Shown piece after piece: positions 1 to 10,899 of a DNA stretch of 64,000 nt. Numbering within the stretch: position 1 is the stretch's first letter; every line of letters starts with the position of its first letter. The notes below the pieces were generated by a model. The model searched no databases and had not been told where the DNA came from. It saw only the letters and a program-made list of their open reading frames with translations. Source of the stretch: Azolla caroliniana (taxonomy: Eukaryota > Polypodiophyta); the NCBI GenBank assembly GCA_043228905.1, contig JBHGNT010000014.1, positions 2,976,001-3,040,000 on the forward strand. The letters run 5' to 3'. Both the position numbers and the translations under genes were made by a program.

Positions 1-1
1 T

Positions 2-703
2 TGCGTGAGTCGGGTGGGAACCACCGGGGTTTTGGACTAGGAGGAGGAAGAATTTGAGACTATTAAGAATATAAATATGTTGTAAGAAAGAGTTATAGCA
101 AACTCGTGAATCCCACGAGTGTATTGTATTAGATTAATCAATATGAATATAAGAATATAAACTTCGGTTGAAAGAGAATGATATAGAATTCTCGTGAATC
201 CCACGAGTATAGTTTATTAATTGGTGTTTTTTAGAAACATATCCAGTTTCCCAAATATTTCACACACAATTACATTGTGCTCCCCATCCTTATGTAGTGA
301 TGAGGAAGTCTTAGTAATCCATGCTTTTTCTCTAACTATAGACCCCATGCTTTTCCTATAGATAGACTATATGCTTTATCTAAAGTGATCATGCTTTTTT
401 TCTAACTTGTGCGTTTTTTATCATGCACGCTAGATGTGTATGTGTAGCTTTTTCTTTTGTTATGCGTTTTTCTAATGTTTATCCTAGCGTGAATTTACCT
501 TTCTATGTGGGACATCTATGCTTTAACACTAATGAAATGCTAGTGCAATGGTAAGACATTACATTATTAACATGGAGGTGCAAGGTTTGAATCTTGCCCT
601 ATACATGTTCCATTTATTTTGCTATTTTCTTCTATTTCTTCATTTTTTATTGAATCTAATACTATATACGTTTTTCACGTAGTGTACAAAATACACTACG
701 ACA
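2..703 (-). repeat. 3' LTR of the gag-only element
   Basis: This copy is nearly identical to 2730-3431. It begins (minus strand) with a 9-bp inverted repeat, CGTAGTGTA/TACACTACG, at 678-700. Deeper in, the hairpin motif CTCGTGAATCCCACGAG occurs twice (about 104-120 and 191-207). A tRNA-like segment lies antisense at 531-605. Confidence 0.85.
531..605 (+). repeat. tRNA-like (SINE-head-like) segment inside LTR
   Basis: An A-box-like stretch (TAGTGCAATGGTAAGAC) is followed about 30 nt later by a B-box-like stretch (GGTTTGAATC) inside a GCAAG/CTTGC stem. This resembles the internal promoter of RNA polymerase III genes. The rest does not fold as a proper cloverleaf, so it is not called a functional tRNA. 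It lies antisense to the element, about 100-170 nt inside its U3 end. Confidence 0.5.
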
Positions 704-759
704 CTCACCCCCTCCAAACCCGCACATCCTCCGGTATGTGCCGAAGTTGTTGGTGTTTG

Positions 760-2664
760 TTAGTCTCCTCCGTCATCCTCCGTTTGTCCCGCTATGTCAA
801 CTTTGTCTCTCCATTTTGAGTAGACCCATTCTTTCCACCCGAACCATTGTCGCCATCCGATCCACCATATTCTATGTTCGCTTTTTGCATGGCCCGCTTG
901 GTCCTTGTCATCCGCGGTAGTATCTTTTCTTGCCCTCTTTCTTTTCTTCATCAATCTCGACTTCTTTTCGGATTTTCGGTTTAGTCGGATTAGCTTACTT
1001 CCGATTCGGTCTCGTCGGATCGTCTTTCGTTTAGTTCGGCTTCCTTTCCGATTTGTATTCGGTCGATCCGGACTCGGTTGATCGGTTTTTACCGATTCAG
1101 TGCTCTTTCGGGTCGGTTTCTTTTCTTTTCTTTTCGTCCGGATTTGCTTTCTTTTCTTCGTTTTCACCTGCCTTGTCCGGTTCGACTTTCGGCACTTCTT
1201 TCCGTTGTTTGCCACGTAGGTCCTCCGATATGTGCTCGTTGTTCGGTCCTCGTGTGGTTGTAATGCATGCTTCTTTTCTCGCCGTAGCGCGTGCTTCTTT
1301 ATTCGCCGTAGAGCGTGCTCTGTATTATGCGCTTCTCCCGTCGTAGACCCGACCTCCGCATTGTCGCACTTTCTTTTAGATTGGAATTTCGGATGGATCA
1401 TTTTCCATCCGAACCGACTTCCGACTTTACCTTCCTCGCCGCCATCTCCCGTCTCTCCGGTCTCACGTTGGTTCTCGGACACAACCGCCGAAGTCTCTAG
1501 ATATTGTTGGCATGAATCCTCGGTATTACCTTCTTTCGTAGTTTCACCCTTAGCATTCTTCTCGGCTATCTCTTCATCGTATTCGTCGGCTTCGACATTC
1601 GTTTTCTCTCCGCCACCTTCCGTCTCTTCGGTCTCACGTTGCCTTTCGATCGCAACCGCCGGAGTCTCTGGAATCAGTGGTGGGGAAGTCTCGATATGGC
1701 AATCCGCCATTGATTCGTCCATAGCCACCTCCGATTCGATTTCGTCTTTTGTGGCTACCTCCTTAATCACATCCGCTTCACACTCTTTATCTGCATCGAT
1801 TATGCAAACATCTATTATGCTTACCCCTTTTTGACCCGATGTCTCGGGCACTTGTATCCCGAAATTTCCTTCTACACTTGAATTATCGGCCTTATCCTTC
1901 GCCATCGTTCTTTCACAAGACGAGTGGGTGTCTTGTTCCACTCTTTCTCCCGTGGTACCATCATGTTGTATTTCGGCCTTCATATTGGCTTCATCGTTTT
2001 TCCTCAATCGACCATCCTTCATGGGCCATGTCGTTGTTGACGAGATTCTCAGCTTCCTTTCATCATGTCTTCGGCATACCCTTTCGACTTTGGCCCAATC
2101 CTCGGTAAGGCCGTTCGCACCGTCATCATCTTCGAGTTCGATCCCAATGTCCATCCTTTCTTTCCGATCGATCGATCTTACGAACATTAAGACTTTATCT
2201 TCTCCCACCAATCTTCGTTCCCGCTCCGAGAGTCGAGCAAAACGATGCTCGAACTCTAGGAACGCTTGCGTTGCACTTCGGTGAGTCTTCTCCGACGCCA
2301 CCCATTCGTCGAATTCTCGTCGATCTCGTCCCTTCGATCTCTCGTAGTCATATGCCTCTCGTAAAGCTTCTTCAAAGGACTCCCATGTCGAGTTTTGTTG
2401 TTGTATCTTGTGGATTCTCTCTTGTAGTTCGTCCGAGGCCACCCGACTAAAGGATATCACTTGCAATCCTTCCGGTATCCGATATTGCATCATCTCCGCC
2501 TTATATTCACGTAGGTAGCGTGACACACCCTTACCGTTGAATTCCCCGTTTCGTCGCAGAAGCCGCTCTACTGCCGCCTTCATCTCCAACATCGCACGTT
2601 GTTCTTGTAGCATTCTCTCGAACATCATCATCATCATGTTCATCGCCTCTTGTTGATTCTCCAT
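760..2664 (-). CDS. Gag-like protein of the gag-only element
   Basis: The first ATG (2664) gives about 634 codons; the frame stays open upstream to a GTG at 2685. The N-terminal third has a methionine-rich start and then a Ty3-type gag domain (around NGKGVSRYLREYKAEM, WESFEEALREAY, AFLEFEHRFARLSERERR). This region matches the gag at 49653-51779 block for block, including FEHRFARLS against FEENFARLS. There is no CCHC zinc knuckle. Instead the middle is acidic, and the C-terminal third is strongly Lys/Arg-rich and ends in a tryptophan-rich stretch (WWIGWRQWFGWKEW). Inference: the basic tail may replace the knuckle in RNA binding or direct nuclear entry. The LTRs look young and the ORF is uninterrupted, so it may still be expressed. 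Confidence 0.75.
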   Translation of the reverse strand: MENQQEAMNMMMMMFERMLQEQRAMLEMKAAVERLLRRNGEFNGKGVSRYLREYKAEMMQYRIPEGLQVISFSRVASDELQERIHKIQQQNSTWESFEEALREAYDYERSKGRDRREFDEWVASEKTHRSATQAFLEFEHRFARLSERERRLVGEDKVLMFVRSIDRKERMDIGIELEDDDGANGLTEDWAKVERVCRRHDERKLRISSTTTWPMKDGRLRKNDEANMKAEIQHDGTTGERVEQDTHSSCERTMAKDKADNSSVEGNFGIQVPETSGQKGVSIIDVCIIDADKECEADVIKEVATKDEIESEVAMDESMADCHIETSPPLIPETPAVAIERQRETEETEGGGEKTNVEADEYDEEIAEKNAKGETTKEGNTEDSCQQYLETSAVVSENQRETGETGDGGEEGKVGSRFGWKMIHPKFQSKRKCDNAEVGSTTGEAHNTEHALRRIKKHALRREKKHALQPHEDRTTSTYRRTYVANNGKKCRKSNRTRQVKTKKRKQIRTKRKEKKPTRKSTESVKTDQPSPDRPNTNRKGSRTKRKTIRRDRIGSKLIRLNRKSEKKSRLMKKRKRARKDTTADDKDQAGHAKSEHRIWWIGWRQWFGWKEWVYSKWRDKVDIAGQTEDDGGD

Positions 2665-2729
2665 CTCCTTGCCACCCGCCTTCACGTCGGGTTCACCAAC
2701 TGTGTCGTGCCTTTCGGCTCCGGATCGTT

Positions 2730-3431
2730 TGCGTGAGTCGGGTGGGAACCACCGGGGTTTTGGACTAGGAGGAGGAAGAATTTGAGACTATTAAGAATAT
2801 AAATATGTTGTAAGAAAGAGTTATAGCAAACTCGTGAATCCCACGAGTGTATTGTATTAGATTAATCAATATGAATATAAGAATATAAACTTCGGTTGAA
2901 AGAGAATGATATAGAATTCTCGTGAATCCCACGAGTATAGTTTATTAATTGGTGTTTTTTAGAAACATATCCAGTTTCCCAAATATTTCACACACAATTA
3001 CATTGTGCTCCCCATCCTTATGTAGTGATGAGGAAGTCTTAGTAATCCATGCTTTTTCTCTAACTATAGACCCCATGCTTTTCCTATAGATAGACTATAT
3101 GCTTTATCTAAAGTGATCATGCTTTTTTTCTAACTTGTGCGTTTTTTATCATGCACGCTAGATGTGTATGTGTAGCTTTTTCTTTTGTTATGCGTTTTTC
3201 TAATGTTTATCCTAGCGTGAATTTACCTTTCTATGTGGGACATCTATGCTTTAACACTAATGAAATTCTAGTGCAATGGTAAGACATTACATTATTAACA
3301 TGGAGGTGCAAGGTTTGAATCTTGCCCTATACATGTTCCATTTATTTTGCTATTTTCTTCTATTTCTTCATTTTTTATTGAATCTAATACTATATACGTT
3401 TTTCACGTAGTGTACAAAATACACTACGACA
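2730..3431 (-). repeat. 5' LTR of the gag-only element
   Basis: Same 702-bp sequence as 2-703. Its outer end abuts the truncated ORF at 3424-4995; that ORF's stop codon (3424-3426) lies inside this LTR, so the element landed within the coding frame. Confidence 0.85.
3259..3333 (+). repeat. tRNA-like segment, second LTR copy
   Basis: Exact LTR counterpart of 531-605, with the single LTR difference near 3268. Confidence 0.5.
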
Positions 3432-4995
3432 CCGGTTCTGGTTGCTTCCTTGTTGTCCCGACCGGCTCGGTGACAGCTTGTGCTTGTTGGATTCCTTCCC
3501 TTGCCTGCAACAGCTCCCCTTGCATTTCCTCGATCTGTGTTCGGAGCGCGACCAACTCCTGAGTTGTTGTATGCGTCAGCTGTTGCCGACACGTTTCTTC
3601 TTTCTCTAACTGGTCCGCTACTCCCGATAACTGCTCCGAAAGCCATCTCAGCCATTGTGGCTTTGTTCTTCCGATTTCGGGGTGGCCTTGCTCACTTAAG
3701 CCAGGCTGATTTTCCGGCCTCTTCTCTGGCTCCGGCTCTAGCGCTCGTTCCTTCTTCTTCTTTGGGATGACCGGTTTTCTGAAGTCCGGCCCAACCGGTG
3801 TCGGTGCTGCTTCCCTGGGTATGGGTTCCGGTGCTGTTTCCGCCTCGGCTACTGGAGATGGTCCTTGCGCCCTCTGCTGAGTTCTGTCCACTGGTGGAGC
3901 CGGTCCCTTCGCCCGTTTCTCCCGACCTTGTCTTGCTGGGAGTCTTACCAGTGGTTTAGATGAGTCTTCTGTTTCAGTTTCCTCCTCCGGTGCGGTTACC
4001 AGACGGACCTTGTGTATAAAGTCCTCTGGTTCCGGTTCCGGCCGTCGCAGCGTTATATGGATTGGTTTGCGCGCTACCGGTTCTTCCTTGGCCGCTTTCC
4101 CTTTGCCTTTACCTGCCGGTTTTGCCTTTGTTGCCTGTTCCTGTTGCTGTCGGGATGGTCCTTCCCCCTGCTGTTCTGCTTCTTGCGGGGTCCATCCGGG
4201 GGTGTGTTTCTCCAAGATCTGCCGGCGCTTTGTGACCTTTTTCGGCGTCGTCTCCTGCCGACCTCTTTTCTTTTGTGGGATGGGGAGTACCGGTGGGACT
4301 AACACCGTTAGCCATTGTGCTATCCCGGCCCATGGCTTTTTTCCTTCCACCAGATTTTTGATGGCCTCCTTCAATCCTTCGGTTATGAAATGGAGCCAGT
4401 CTATTTGTAAGCCCTCGTACGCTGCTATCAAGAATGCTGCCCGATACTTGGCTATGGCTGGGGGACGGGGATTCACGAATCCGTATTCCATCATAGCGCG
4501 GGCCACTTCTCCGAACAGCAGGTTCTCTCCGCCCTGCGTTCGGTACGCCTTGCTGCTGATAGAGTATTCCCCGAAATATTCGAACAGGATTTCACTGGAA
4601 GGGTTTTCGATTGTTTGCAGTCCTCCTGCTTTGATCCCCGTGAGTGCCTGCACCGCTCCTTCCGTGACTTCTGATATATCGATCGATGTTGCCGCCTGCT
4701 CTGGTTCTGCGTGTGGTGGAGCGTCGGCGATCCGCAGCAAGCCTTTTAACCCGTTCTCCCTCATCCATTGGCGTGCCTCTTCCGACAGTACCATTGCTTC
4801 GAATTCTTCGTCTGCTGCCTGGTGTTCGGGATCGCGCTGTGTGTGCTCTGTGCGTCGGGTCGCTCTTCGGTGCTTCTGCGCCTGTATGTAGGAAAATTCG
4901 TAAAACGTGAGCCCTTCGCAGGCCTGTGTCTTATATAGTGCGTTGTGCCCCAAGCCGTCCTTTTTCGTTTCCCGCGCATGTTCCTCTCCCGCCAT
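3424..4995 (-). pseudogene. Unknown ORF, 3' end cut off by LTR insertion
   Basis: The ATG at 4995 opens about 520 codons. The stop is supplied by the LTR of the inserted element, so the true C-terminus lies left of the window. The N-terminal half is globular (FGEVARAMMEYGFVNPRP, AAYEGLQIDWLHF, IAQWLTVLVPPVLPIPQ). The middle is Pro/Glu/Lys-rich and disordered-looking, and the end is a probable coiled coil (LRTQIEEMQGELLQAREGI). The overall shape recalls ORFs carried by plant retroelements, but no family was recognised and no function is proposed. Confidence 0.5.
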
Positions 4996-5045
4996 AATTA
5001 GTATGTCCTTTCTTGTTTGCCGCGTGTGAGTGCCCACGTTCCCTG

Positions 5046-5055
5046 CTTTAAATAG
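5046..5055 (-). promoter_or_regulatory. TATA-like box upstream of the ORF at 3424-4995
   Basis: CTATTTAAAG on the minus strand lies about 50 nt before the ATG at 4995. Placement suits a core promoter, although the leader would be short. Confidence 0.35.
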
Positions 5056-5170
5056 CAAGTCCGCACACGTCCTTCTTTAATGCATGGCGCCTCTTCGTTG
5101 CATGGTGGCGCTCCCACCTCTTGTGATCTCCCCATCATTACGATGATTCGCGTCGATTCTGCCCACGTCA

Positions 5171-5177
<7 letters not shown>

Positions 5178-5211
<34 letters not shown>
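5178..5211 (+). repeat. 34-nt T homopolymer
   Basis: An uninterrupted run of 34 T separates the unknown ORF region from the Gypsy fragment that follows. It marks a rearrangement junction or an old poly(A) end read on the other strand. Confidence 0.9.
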
Positions 5212-5212
<1 letters not shown>

Positions 5213-5226
5213 AGAAACCTTACGAG

Positions 5227-6180
5227 TGAGTTTCGGTTTGACAGGAGCACCCGGAACATTCTATAGGCTCGGAAAATTGCAACCTTTAACCAACCTCTCT
5301 GTGAGTTTTGTACAGGGATACACTAATAAGTGTTCATTAGCAGCCAATGTCTTGATTGAAGCGGGAGAATGGAAGGGGCGAACACCTTTTCTAGCGGTTG
5401 ACATGGATGGGTGCGAGGTGATCTTAGGGCTAGAATGGGTGGATAAGTACGTCATCAACCAATTCGGGAAAAAGGTAGATAAGGTGTTACTAGATAATGA
5501 AGATGGGAAGGGAGGCATCATTGTAAACATGCATAGGAGAAATGCAAAGGCAAAGGCGACAACCGTGACCGCAAAACTTTGCACGGGAAAGGTGGCAAAT
5601 CGAGTCTTAAAGAAGGGCGGCCAACTCTTTCTTTGCACGGCCCTGCAAGCATCAACAACAGTGAGGAAGGAAGAACTAAGGGCAGAAAATATGAAGGAAA
5701 TATTAGAGCAATACAAGGATGTCTTAACAGCGGAGCTACCCAAAACTCTTCCGCCACAAAGGTCAATCGATCATAAAATCCCAACCATTCCCGGAAGCAT
5801 ACCACCTGTAAAAGCTCCTTACCGAATGAATGCTACTCAATTAGCAGAGCTAAAACAACAATTACAAGAATTAGAAGCATGTGGGTTCATCAGACCAAGC
5901 CAATCACCTTACGGTGCGCCCGTCATTTTTGTGGCAAAGAAGGATGGGACATTGCGCATGTGCATGGATTACAGGTCTCTCAACAAAATCACCATAAAAA
6001 AGAAATACCCATTACCTTTGATTTCCGACCTCTTGGATCAACTACAAGGAGCCTGTTATTTCTCTCGCATAGATCTCAGATCAGGGTATCATCAAATCCG
6101 CGTAGCTATGGAGGATATTGAGAAGACAACATTTAGGACGAGATATGGTAGTTTTGAATGGCTGGTGATGAGTTTCGGTC
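5227..6180 (+). pseudogene. Gypsy protease-RT fragment, circularly permuted
   Basis: From about 5270 the frame reads an aspartic-protease tail ([12 protein letters not shown]) and then RT blocks ([49 protein letters not shown]). It stops dead after MSFG at 6180. The residues that should come next, LTGAPGTFY, are found instead at the very start (5237-5265). The sequence TGAGTTTCGGT occurs at both ends (5227-5237 and 6169-6179). The fragment thus looks like a circle or tandem unit opened at that site. The catalytic YxDD block, RNase H and integrase are missing. Confidence 0.7.
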
Positions 6181-6204
6181 AGAAGAGCAAGGACAAGGAC
6201 AAGT

Positions 6205-6581
6205 GGTGAAGAGCAAGGACAAGTGGGAAGGCGGAATCGGATCGGATAATAGGAAGTAATAGTAGAATTATTATTCGGAGGGACGGATTCGGTACAGTTG
6301 TACCGATCCGGATCCGAACCGATTCGGATGTCGGTTGCCTAAGCGCACCGATTGTAACCTTGCCGGATGCCTATAAAAGGATCTGATGATTTGTAAAGGT
6401 TTTTTGACGGAAGTAATACAATAGTAATTATTGTGTATTTATCTGTATCTCGTATTGTTTGCCGTCCGTGCTTAATCGTAATCATCTTATGCGTGTAACC
6501 TAGCATCCAATCCTTACCACCCCTTTGGAGAAGTGTCGGGTAGACACCTGTGTTGAGGCTAGTCCAGCCAGACAGACAACA
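6205..6581 (+). repeat. Probable 5' LTR of a Gypsy element
   Basis: Contains a TATA box (CTATAAAAGG near 6371) and ends in CAACA at 6581. TTTTGGCGACCACGATTCC follows, a typical primer-binding-site position ahead of a gag ORF. The left edge is uncertain because no second LTR is present. Confidence 0.5.
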
Positions 6582-6633
6582 CTATTTTGGCGACCACGAT
6601 TCCTGCAAAGTGCAGAGGACAACCGGGGGATGG

Positions 6634-8157
6634 ATGTCTAGACCAAACGACGACCACATCACCGAACGAGGGAGACGATACACCGAACGCGAGCAACGAC
6701 GGGAAGCCCTGCAGCAAGCCGTCGACGAGATCCGGCGGGATCGGTCATTCTCCAAAACTCTTCGGAGAGTCGCAGAAGAAGCACTGCAGTTCCAGGTTCT
6801 GCAAATCCCCGACGAAGGCAGTAGCATAACAAGCCTGCAAGAGGCGGAAACGATACTGCAGACGCTCGCCGCGGGCGACGGGGACTCGGAAGCATTCGCA
6901 ACACTTGAGGCGGAGTCGGAAAGCGACGGAAGCGTTGCATCCCGGTATAAAAGCAGCCACGACACACCAAACGACCGGGAGGACGAGGGGTTGGAAAACT
7001 CAGTAACACCGGCGCCAGAGGAAGAAATAACCCTGGAATTCGGTGACCGGCAACCGCCGAGGAAGGCTGACCGGATACCGACAACACCCGCGGAGGAACC
7101 AACGGACCGGACACCGGCAACACCCGCGGAGGAACCAAAGGTTCTCACACCAACGCCAACAACGGACAAAGAACGGAGGGAACAGGAGAGTCAGTTGGAC
7201 GACACGATGCCGTACCCATACCCAAAGTACCGGGATGAGGCCGACGCGGAGGCACACGTGTACGCATTCCTCCAAACATGGGAAGCCAACCATATCTCCC
7301 AAAGACTGACGGAGCCCGAAGCCGAACGATCCAAAATCGCCGAATTCGGCATAACCTTAGAAGGACCGACGGCCCAATGGCACGCAAAGCACTTACCAGG
7401 CACCTTTGCCACATTCGATGCCTTGAAGGCCAGATTCCTCAGGTTTTTTCACAGACAATTTGAGCAAAGGGAATTGGTCGGGCAGTTCTATACCACCCGG
7501 TAGGAGCAGAACGAGACTATGCCACAATTCATCATTCGGTTCCAGACCCTGCACAGCCAACTGACAAGAGCACCACCCGAAGACGAAGCCAAAGCAGTCT
7601 TTCTGGCCGCACTGAAAGAGCCACTTCGAACAATGTGCAGAGTCCTTGATTTCCAAACCAGCACAATGGACCAAGTTATTGATCGGGTTTTAGAAATGGA
7701 CAAGACTAGCCCCTTCTTGTCGATGGGGATGTTACACCGGGCACTCCCAAAAGAGGAAGACCTGAGGTTCCGACAGGCCTTACAATGTACGACATGCCTA
7801 AATTCGGGGCACTCAACAGTAGACTGCACCCTGCGGACACAATGTGTGATCTGCAACTCTCGAGCCCATACAACGGACCGATGCGAATACAACCTGCTAA
7901 ATCGGCAGGCAGCACCGGTTCGACACATAGAACCACGCAATCAGAACCCGGACGAGGATCGATTCCGAAGAGACGACCGCTACCAACGCGAACGCGGTAA
8001 CAGATACGTTGATAAAAGACGCGACAACTATGACCGAGAGGAGAGACGCAGAGATAGCTACCCCCGGGACCGGTACGTCAGAGACGAGTCCCCGGAAGAC
8101 GACAGACAGACAGGAGGAAGAGAAGAGAGAAGAAGACAAATACAGAAGGGAAGGTAA
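6634..8157 (+). pseudogene. Ty3/Gypsy Gag with one in-frame amber codon
   Basis: The ATG at 6634 begins MSRPNDD. The frame runs to 8157 except for a TAG at 7501-7503, in the gag core between LVGQFYTTR and EQNETMPQFI, where related gags usually read Gln. A C-to-T change in CAG would explain it. Two CCHC zinc knuckles follow (CTTCLNSGHSTVDC and CVICNSRAHTTDRC), then an Arg/Asp/Glu-rich tail. The central domain around QWHAKHLPGTFATFDALK is retrotransposon gag. No pol follows; homology ends near 8157 in unrelated repeat sequence, so the element is truncated. Confidence 0.75.
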
Positions 8158-8159
8158 AA

Positions 8160-9117
8160 ATGACCTAAAAGCAAAAGAGAGGGAAAAAGATAAAATAGGG
8201 GTATGAGACAAATTTTGAAACCCTGAGGGTATCGAATAAAATTTCAAAAACTAGAGCGTACATAATTAAAATTTTAAAAATCAAAGGGCACCTACGAAAT
8301 TTCGAAAACTCATCAACCTAAAAGAAATGGATGTGATTGACACACAACTCACAAAATCAACAAAAGGAAGATACACATACACACAACGTTTTTGGACCCA
8401 TGATATCAATGTTCGTGAACCGACAGAACGAGAATGTTCGTGTCGATGAAGTCGCTGACCGAAGGAGATATTCGAGTCAAGCGCTCTGATCGAGGGAGTC
8501 GATCGTTGAGAAGACCGATGGGAGTTCTGGTCGAAGAAATATCATCATCAAGGCATGTGGGATTGGCGTGCAAGGCACTTTCCCACGGGCGTGCCATATT
8601 GTGTTACCCCGTACGAGATGTACGGAGAGTCAAGTGTGATGAGTGAGGGTCGAATGTTATCATGATTTTGTGTGTGTAGGGGGCATAAATGTAATTGTGA
8701 GTCGATACGTATGTGAACACATGCACACGTGTGTGCATGTGGATGGATATGAGGAGGTGTGAGTGAGTGTCCAGTATGAATGCTCTAGGGGGCTTACATC
8801 CCTTTGCATCTACCCCCTCTTGTACTATTTAACCCCTTATGGGGAATGAATGAAATATGAAATGAATCATTTCTCTCTATCTATCTCTCTTTTCATCTCT
8901 CTCTCTCTCTCTTCCCTCCCCTTAACGTTGAACCCCCTTGGGAGGGGGGTGGAGCCATTCTAGGCACCACCCCCCACCCCCCACCCCGCAATGCTTCTCA
9001 ATGCACATGATCTCTCTCGCCATCAATCCCATACTCTCCATCATCATCATAACCACCATGTCTATCTTTATCATGATTATCATCGTCCTTAACCCTAGCC
9101 CTAAAACATACAACAGT
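8160..9117. repeat. Degenerate LTR-like repeat
   Basis: No gene is seen here. 8160-8620 resembles 13140-13633 (A-rich blocks ending in phrases like AAAATTTCAAAAAC, then ATGTTCGTGAACCGAC and AGGCATGTGGG). 8560-8985 resembles the split copy at 15590-15855 plus 21206-21415 (GTGCAAGGCACT, TGTTAYCC, a CT microsatellite, then GGGGTGGAGC). These are old copies of one non-coding repeat, probably an LTR family. A (CT)n run lies near 8897-8912. Confidence 0.5.
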
Positions 9118-9351
9118 ATGAGGCAAAATAAGCTTTGAGTAGGCTTGTATAAACTTGCGGTAGAAATTTGCGAAGCCAAAAAAACATTGCACATCTTGCA
9201 AAGAACATGGAGTCTGCCACTCTACCACAATTTTGACCTTAGCTAGATCCATAGAGATGCCTTCTGAGGAGAGGACATAGCCTAGAAATTCGTCCTACTT
9301 GCACTCAAAACTACATTTTTCTAGTTTTGCATAAAGACCATGTTCTCGAAG

Positions 9352-10050
9352 TCATTTTAGTAGTAATAGTACATGAGAATTGTGCTCTTCTTGAGTCTTT
9401 AAATAAATTAGTAGATCATCGAAATAGATGATCAAACAGATATCCAAGAGATCTCGAAATATATCATTTGCCATGTGATGCAAGACTGCTAGCACATTGG
9501 TGAGACCGAATGGCATAACCGTATATTCGAAGTGCCCATATCGGATGCGAAAAGCAGTCTTCCATTCATCTCTCGGTCGGATCTGTACAAGGTTATATGC
9601 TCCTCGTAAGTCGATCTTTGTGAAGAACTTTGCACCATTAATCCATTCTAAAAGACTCAAGATAAGGGGAAGAGCATACTTGATGGTGACCTTATTCAAG
9701 CCATGGTAATCCACGACAAGATGAAGTGAACCATCCTTCTTCTTGACAAAGAAAATGGATGCGTCGGCTGGAGATTTTGAATGTCGAACGAACCCGTTTG
9801 CCAAATTCTCCTCTATGTAGACTCGAATGACTTCTATCTCGGTTGGTGACAAGTTGTAGATCGGTCCCCATGGTGGCTCTTTTCCTGGTTGTACATCAAT
9901 GGGACAATCATACGGTCGATGGTGAGGAAGAGTAATGGCTTGTACCTTATCAAACACGTCGACATAATGACGATACTTCTTTGGAAGTTGAACTATGGAT
10001 TCCTCTTTAGTGGTGTTGGAAGGTTTTACTGATACTGCGAATACAAACAT
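9352..10050 (-). pseudogene. Reverse transcriptase of the decayed Gypsy
   Basis: RT blocks are readable in order: [55 protein letters not shown] and the catalytic YFDDLLIY. The N-terminal linker resembles chromovirus pol (YVDVFDKVQ, PYDCPIDVQPGKEPPWGPIY). The sequence continues with breaks towards 9130. Closest relative in the window is the RT at 59669-60256. Confidence 0.7.
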
Positions 10051-10166
10051 TGATTCCTTGCGTCCTTATGCAATTGATGTAGCGAAATGGTTGAAATTCG
10101 ATGAGTAGATCCTTGGGTTTGTCGATACAAGATTTCCCTTATTCTCCAATCTATGTTTGGGTTATG

Positions 10167-10541
10167 TTACTCGAACCATGGTAACCCCAAGACAATTGGA
10201 TGCTCTGGACTACTAATTATATTAAATGATACTGCACACACCAAATTATCTAGCACAACCTGAATCGGCTCTAACTCTTCTACAATATTTCCGGAAGCAA
10301 TGGGGCGACCATCAATGACTATTACAGATGCTGGGCAAGGAAACTTTCTTAGTGTTATCTGATGAGCTTGGGCAAAATTCCTATCCATGGAGCAAGAATT
10401 GGCTCCAGAATCTATGAGTGCTAAGACATGTACTAGAGGGGCACTTTGAGAACTAATTGTTACTTGAGCTAAGAACACATTGCTAACTTGCTTAGAGGGA
10501 ATGGAACCACTAATGGGTTGCACAGATCTAGGGCTGTCCAA
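10167..10541 (-). pseudogene. Retroviral-type aspartic protease of the decayed Gypsy
   Basis: Carries the active-site block ALIDSGANSCSMD and the C-terminal block PIVLGLPWFE, both expected of Ty3-type proteases. It is parallel to the protease at 60506-61117 and separated from the RT by stops and a frameshift. Confidence 0.65.
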
Positions 10542-10899
10542 CCAAACGGCTCCTATTTTGGCGAGACTTAGTCGTTTAACTCTTCTTCTAACTGACTAAG
10601 GACTTCAAATTTGTTCGATACACTTGGGCTATTAGTACTATCAGGACTATCAAACACTCCTATTGAAATAGACTCGGGTTTAGTACAAGCTACTATTTGA
10701 TTTACCTGTCTTCTTGGCCTATGTAGACAGTTTACTGCGATATGCCTTGGTCCTCCGCAATAAAGACATAATCAATTTGCTTGGCCTCGTTGCTTTTCTT
10801 CTTCTGACAATGGTCCACGACAACGTGTGGTGTCGATTTCCATCGGTGTTGGAGTATTTGCAGGAGATGTGTTATATGATTCCCTTGCAAATGGTTTTG

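Larger units (their letters stand above)
2..3431 (-). mobile_element. Gag-only LTR retrotransposon (TR-GAG type)
   Basis: Two 702-bp direct LTRs (2-703 and 2730-3431) enclose one long minus-strand gag-like ORF and no protease, RT, RNase H or integrase. By eye the LTRs differ at one base (540 versus 3268), so the insertion is young. On the minus strand the LTR runs TGTCGTAGTG...CACGCA. A purine tract (GGAGGGGGTGAG) sits just before the 3' LTR at 704-716. The internal leader contains TTGGTGAACCCGACGTGAA, also found after the 5' LTR of the complete Gypsy at 48.9 kb, and the two gags are homologous. It is therefore probably a non-autonomous partner mobilised by that family. The left target duplication lies outside the window. 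Confidence 0.85.

Noticed and set aside
9090-9110. TTAACCCTAGCCCTAAAACA as a telomere-like tract.
   Set aside because: Only two imperfect units; too short to mean anything.
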